64,000 nucleotides of DNA from Actinomycetes bacterium (GTDB lineage: Bacteria > Actinomycetota > Thermoleophilia > BMS3ABIN01), in NCBI GenBank assembly GCA_021785935.1, contig JAJYOG010000006.1, forward strand, positions 17,200 through 81,199. Reading direction: 5' to 3'. Shown piece by piece: positions 61,976-64,000 of this stretch; within the stretch, counting starts at the first letter, position 1, and each line of letters opens with the position of its first letter. The notes below the pieces were generated by a model. That model made no database searches. It had not been told where the DNA came from and worked only from the letters and a program-made list of their open reading frames with translations. The position numbers were made by a program, and so were the translations under genes.

Positions 61976-63604
61976 TCACTCCCCATCCTGCGCCACTGCA
62001 ATCTCCAGTATCCGGTCTACCCGGAAGTTGCGCTCGGCCTTGCGTGCGAGGCAATATGCCCTCAGGCCTGTGAATGAGCGGCCACGGTATTCCATCTCTT
62101 CCACGCATAACGGTTTTATCTGCCGCCTGGATTTGGTGTCATCGGGTTTCAGGTATGTCATATCCAGCAGCGCGCCATCGGCTATGGCCTGCTCGATCAT
62201 GCTCATTTTGCCGGCCAGTGGCAACTGCTCGTCCGAGCGGCTGTACTGATAGCCGGTGATGAACTTGACCACGCGCCAGTCCAGCCAGATGTTTGACTTC
62301 CTGATCGGCTTCCTGACATAAACCCCGTCAAGCGTGCGGCAACGCGACAGCGCCACGTATAGCTGCCCCGGCGCGAAAGTACCGCGCCCGATATCGACGA
62401 CCACGGAGTCGAAGGTCTTGCCCTGGCTTTTGTGGATGGTGACCGCCCAGGCCAGTTTGACCGGGTACTGGGTGAATTTGCCGATGTTCTCGGATTCGAC
62501 AGTCCCTGTCTCGGCGTTCCAGACGAACCGGAAGCGGCTCCAGGTAAACGGCTCGACCTCCTCGGTGTTGCCGCCGGCCAGTTCTACCAGCAGCACTTCG
62601 TCTTCGATGTCCTTGAGAACGCCCATGCTGCCGTTGACCCAGCGTCCGCCTGCGTCATTGTTCAGCAGCATCACGCGGGCGCCCTTCTTGAGTTTAAGCT
62701 TGAGGTCCGCAGGAGCGCTTTTTTCTTCAAAGTCGCCCTTGCGGCTGGCTTCGAATGTGTGAGTCTTTCCCTTCAGCCGCGCAAGCTGCCGCTCGTTGCG
62801 CTCCCGGGCCATGGCATTTGTGGTTGTCAGGTGGATGGCATCCTTCGGCCACTGCTCTTCACGCTGCGCCAGCCGGGCGTTGATCATGCCGATCTGCTCG
62901 TCGGTGATGCTCTTGTTGCGCACACCGTTGAGCAGGCCGATGAAGAAATCGTCTGTCTGTCGGTAGACTTTCTCCAGTTCGATCATTTCGAAATCGACCT
63001 CACCGAACACGTCCGAGTCGAAGAAATACTCGCTCTCATAGCGCTGGGCAAGCACCTCCCGATCGTTCCTGGTCAGTACGGGCGGCAACTGGTAGAGGTC
63101 GCCGATGAAGATCATCTGGATGCCACCGAATAGAGCCTTCTTCTTCCTGCCGTTTTTTCTCAGGAACAGATCGACCAGGTCGAGCAGGTCGGCCCTGACC
63201 ATCGAGATCTCGTCGATGACGATGGCATCCAGATTCTTGTAGAGCGGATCTTTCACCGCCCTGATCTTGCCGGGCGTTGTGTCCGGCCGGAAGCGGAAGA
63301 AAGAATGGATGGTCTGCCCGGATACGTTTACCGCCGCTACTCCCGTGGGAGCCAGGACGGCTATCTGTTTTTCCGTGACGGAGCGGAAGTGCTCAAGCAG
63401 CGTGGATTTGCCGGTGCCCGCCCTGCCCGTGATGAGGATGTTGGCGCCTGAAGATTCCATCGCGTCGAGCGCCTGGCGGAACTGGGGGTTGAGGTCAAGC
63501 GTCGGCTCGTTCTTGCCACCCGCGATTAATCCGGGGCCGGATTTGCGGATTGATGATCGCGTGCGCTTCGCAGGCAAGAAAGGCTCCTTACTGGTTGATT
63601 TCAT
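61976..63604 (-). CDS. Pif1-like helicase with C-terminal WYL-like domain
   Basis: About 542 aa. Walker A ILITGRAGTGKSTLLEHF, IAVLAPTGVAAVNVSGQTIH, DAIVIDEISMVRADLLD (Walker B) and FIGDLYQLPPVL mark a Pif1/RecD-like SF1B helicase; AVTIHKSQGKTFDSVVVDIG and YVALSRCR complete the C-terminal motifs. After about residue 465 comes IEQAIADGALLDMTYLKPDD and then RAYCLARKAERNFRVDRILE, the pattern of a WYL domain, which binds nucleic acids or nucleotide ligands. The start at 63604 lacks a ribosome site; TAGAAT is 11 nt upstream. It may have a near-leaderless message. Confidence 0.87.
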   Translation of the reverse strand: MKSTSKEPFLPAKRTRSSIRKSGPGLIAGGKNEPTLDLNPQFRQALDAMESSGANILITGRAGTGKSTLLEHFRSVTEKQIAVLAPTGVAAVNVSGQTIHSFFRFRPDTTPGKIRAVKDPLYKNLDAIVIDEISMVRADLLDLVDLFLRKNGRKKKALFGGIQMIFIGDLYQLPPVLTRNDREVLAQRYESEYFFDSDVFGEVDFEMIELEKVYRQTDDFFIGLLNGVRNKSITDEQIGMINARLAQREEQWPKDAIHLTTTNAMARERNERQLARLKGKTHTFEASRKGDFEEKSAPADLKLKLKKGARVMLLNNDAGGRWVNGSMGVLKDIEDEVLLVELAGGNTEEVEPFTWSRFRFVWNAETGTVESENIGKFTQYPVKLAWAVTIHKSQGKTFDSVVVDIGRGTFAPGQLYVALSRCRTLDGVYVRKPIRKSNIWLDWRVVKFITGYQYSRSDEQLPLAGKMSMIEQAIADGALLDMTYLKPDDTKSRRQIKPLCVEEMEYRGRSFTGLRAYCLARKAERNFRVDRILEIAVAQDGE

Positions 63605-64000
63605 CTGTGAAAAGCATTCTATCACTCGGGTATGATGGAAGATCAGAAAATTGCCTTGCCCTTACGGTCGCAGGAAAATGTGTGTTGTGGTGTTGGAGGA
63701 AAATTCACATGGAACTGGCCTCAGCTTTAAACGCACACTAGGGTGCTCGCCGACAAGCCTTGGGAACTTATCAGTATGATGACCGGCGCAGGATCGAGCA
63801 GGTTGTTCTTACGATGACAGCCGATTAAGCGTAGAGCCTAATAAGGGAACCTATGACAATCCGGATAAATTTAATGTCAAATTGAAATTTCACCCAAATG
63901 GGGGACAAAGTTCACCCGTTTGGGGAACATACAGCCGGCCGGCGCTACGCTATCGTTACCTTTGAGTTTTTCCTAAAAATGATGCGATAACTCGCAAGGG
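63605..64000. other. Right-end region without a supported gene; two direct repeats
   Basis: About 395 nt without a convincing coding frame. A short frame (RQALGTYQYDDRRRIEQVVL, ending at TAA near 63828) looks like the end of some protein but has stops just upstream. Two 18-bp direct repeats, TTCACCCAAATGGGGGAC (63889-63906) and TTCACCCGTTTGGGGAAC (63911-63928), 22 nt apart, recall the repeated termini of IS21-like elements. An insertion element may therefore begin beyond the window. Confidence 0.4.

Overview
The window is a 64-kb piece of a moderately GC-rich bacterial chromosome. Several features suggest a deep-branching, probably anaerobic or subsurface actinobacterium: many GTG/TTG starts, genes that appear to be leaderless, a ferredoxin-rich and multihaem-cytochrome-rich gene set, and membrane proteins of actinobacterial type. 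No 16S rRNA is present, so the lineage is an inference.

Layout. 1-4.8 kb: metal-responsive ArsR/permease pair, an eroded ABC-2 exporter with a TetR regulator, a broken DUF1269 gene and a membrane protein. 4.9-8 kb: PsiE, a YlbF-family protein and a ferredoxin, then, on the minus strand, a compact RiPP-like cassette (87-aa Cys protein, RRE-radical SAM-SPASM enzyme, 20-aa Cys-rich peptide). 8.1-15.4 kb: a respiratory molybdoenzyme operon (12-haem cytochrome, 44-aa membrane protein, four-cluster ferredoxin, NrfD, Tat-exported molybdopterin subunit, TorD chaperone, 7-haem cytochrome) with two sigma70-type promoters and a structured leader. 15.6-21 kb: CBS-containing pyrophosphatase, large-type SRP RNA, dnaX-ybaB-recR. 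21-30.6 kb: multicopper oxidase/DsbA-like pair, GYD protein with a tiny Cys-rich lipoprotein, FAD dehydrogenase, purA, an MFS exporter, a nucleotidyltransferase pair and ychF. 30.9-47.8 kb: almost the whole purine pathway (purD, E, B, C, S, Q, L, F, M, N, H), interrupted by alkD, msrB, a hydrolase, msrA and membrane proteins. 48-55 kb: tRNA-Lys, -Glu and -Val, a Fic remnant, a GH26-like secreted hydrolase, a PAS-GAF-GGDEF cyclase, a secreted protein, a 47-aa peptide with a lasso-type leader, and tRNA-Asp. 55-63.6 kb: DUF2769, a Rieske protein with a FAD reductase, UspA, lipoproteins, a frameshifted FtsX-type permease with an intact ATPase, and a Pif1-like helicase carrying a WYL-like domain.

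A dispersed repeat (core GGGGACACAATACT) occurs at seven intergenic sites, several as long hairpins. It clusters around the purine genes and sometimes supplies stop codons. No transposase for it lies in the window.

The best candidates for undescribed biology are the Cys-peptide/radical SAM cassette (6215-7887), the orphan lasso-leader peptide (54599-54742), the molybdoenzyme with a Tyr-Asp at its expected metal-ligand position, and the structured leader at 9717-9797.
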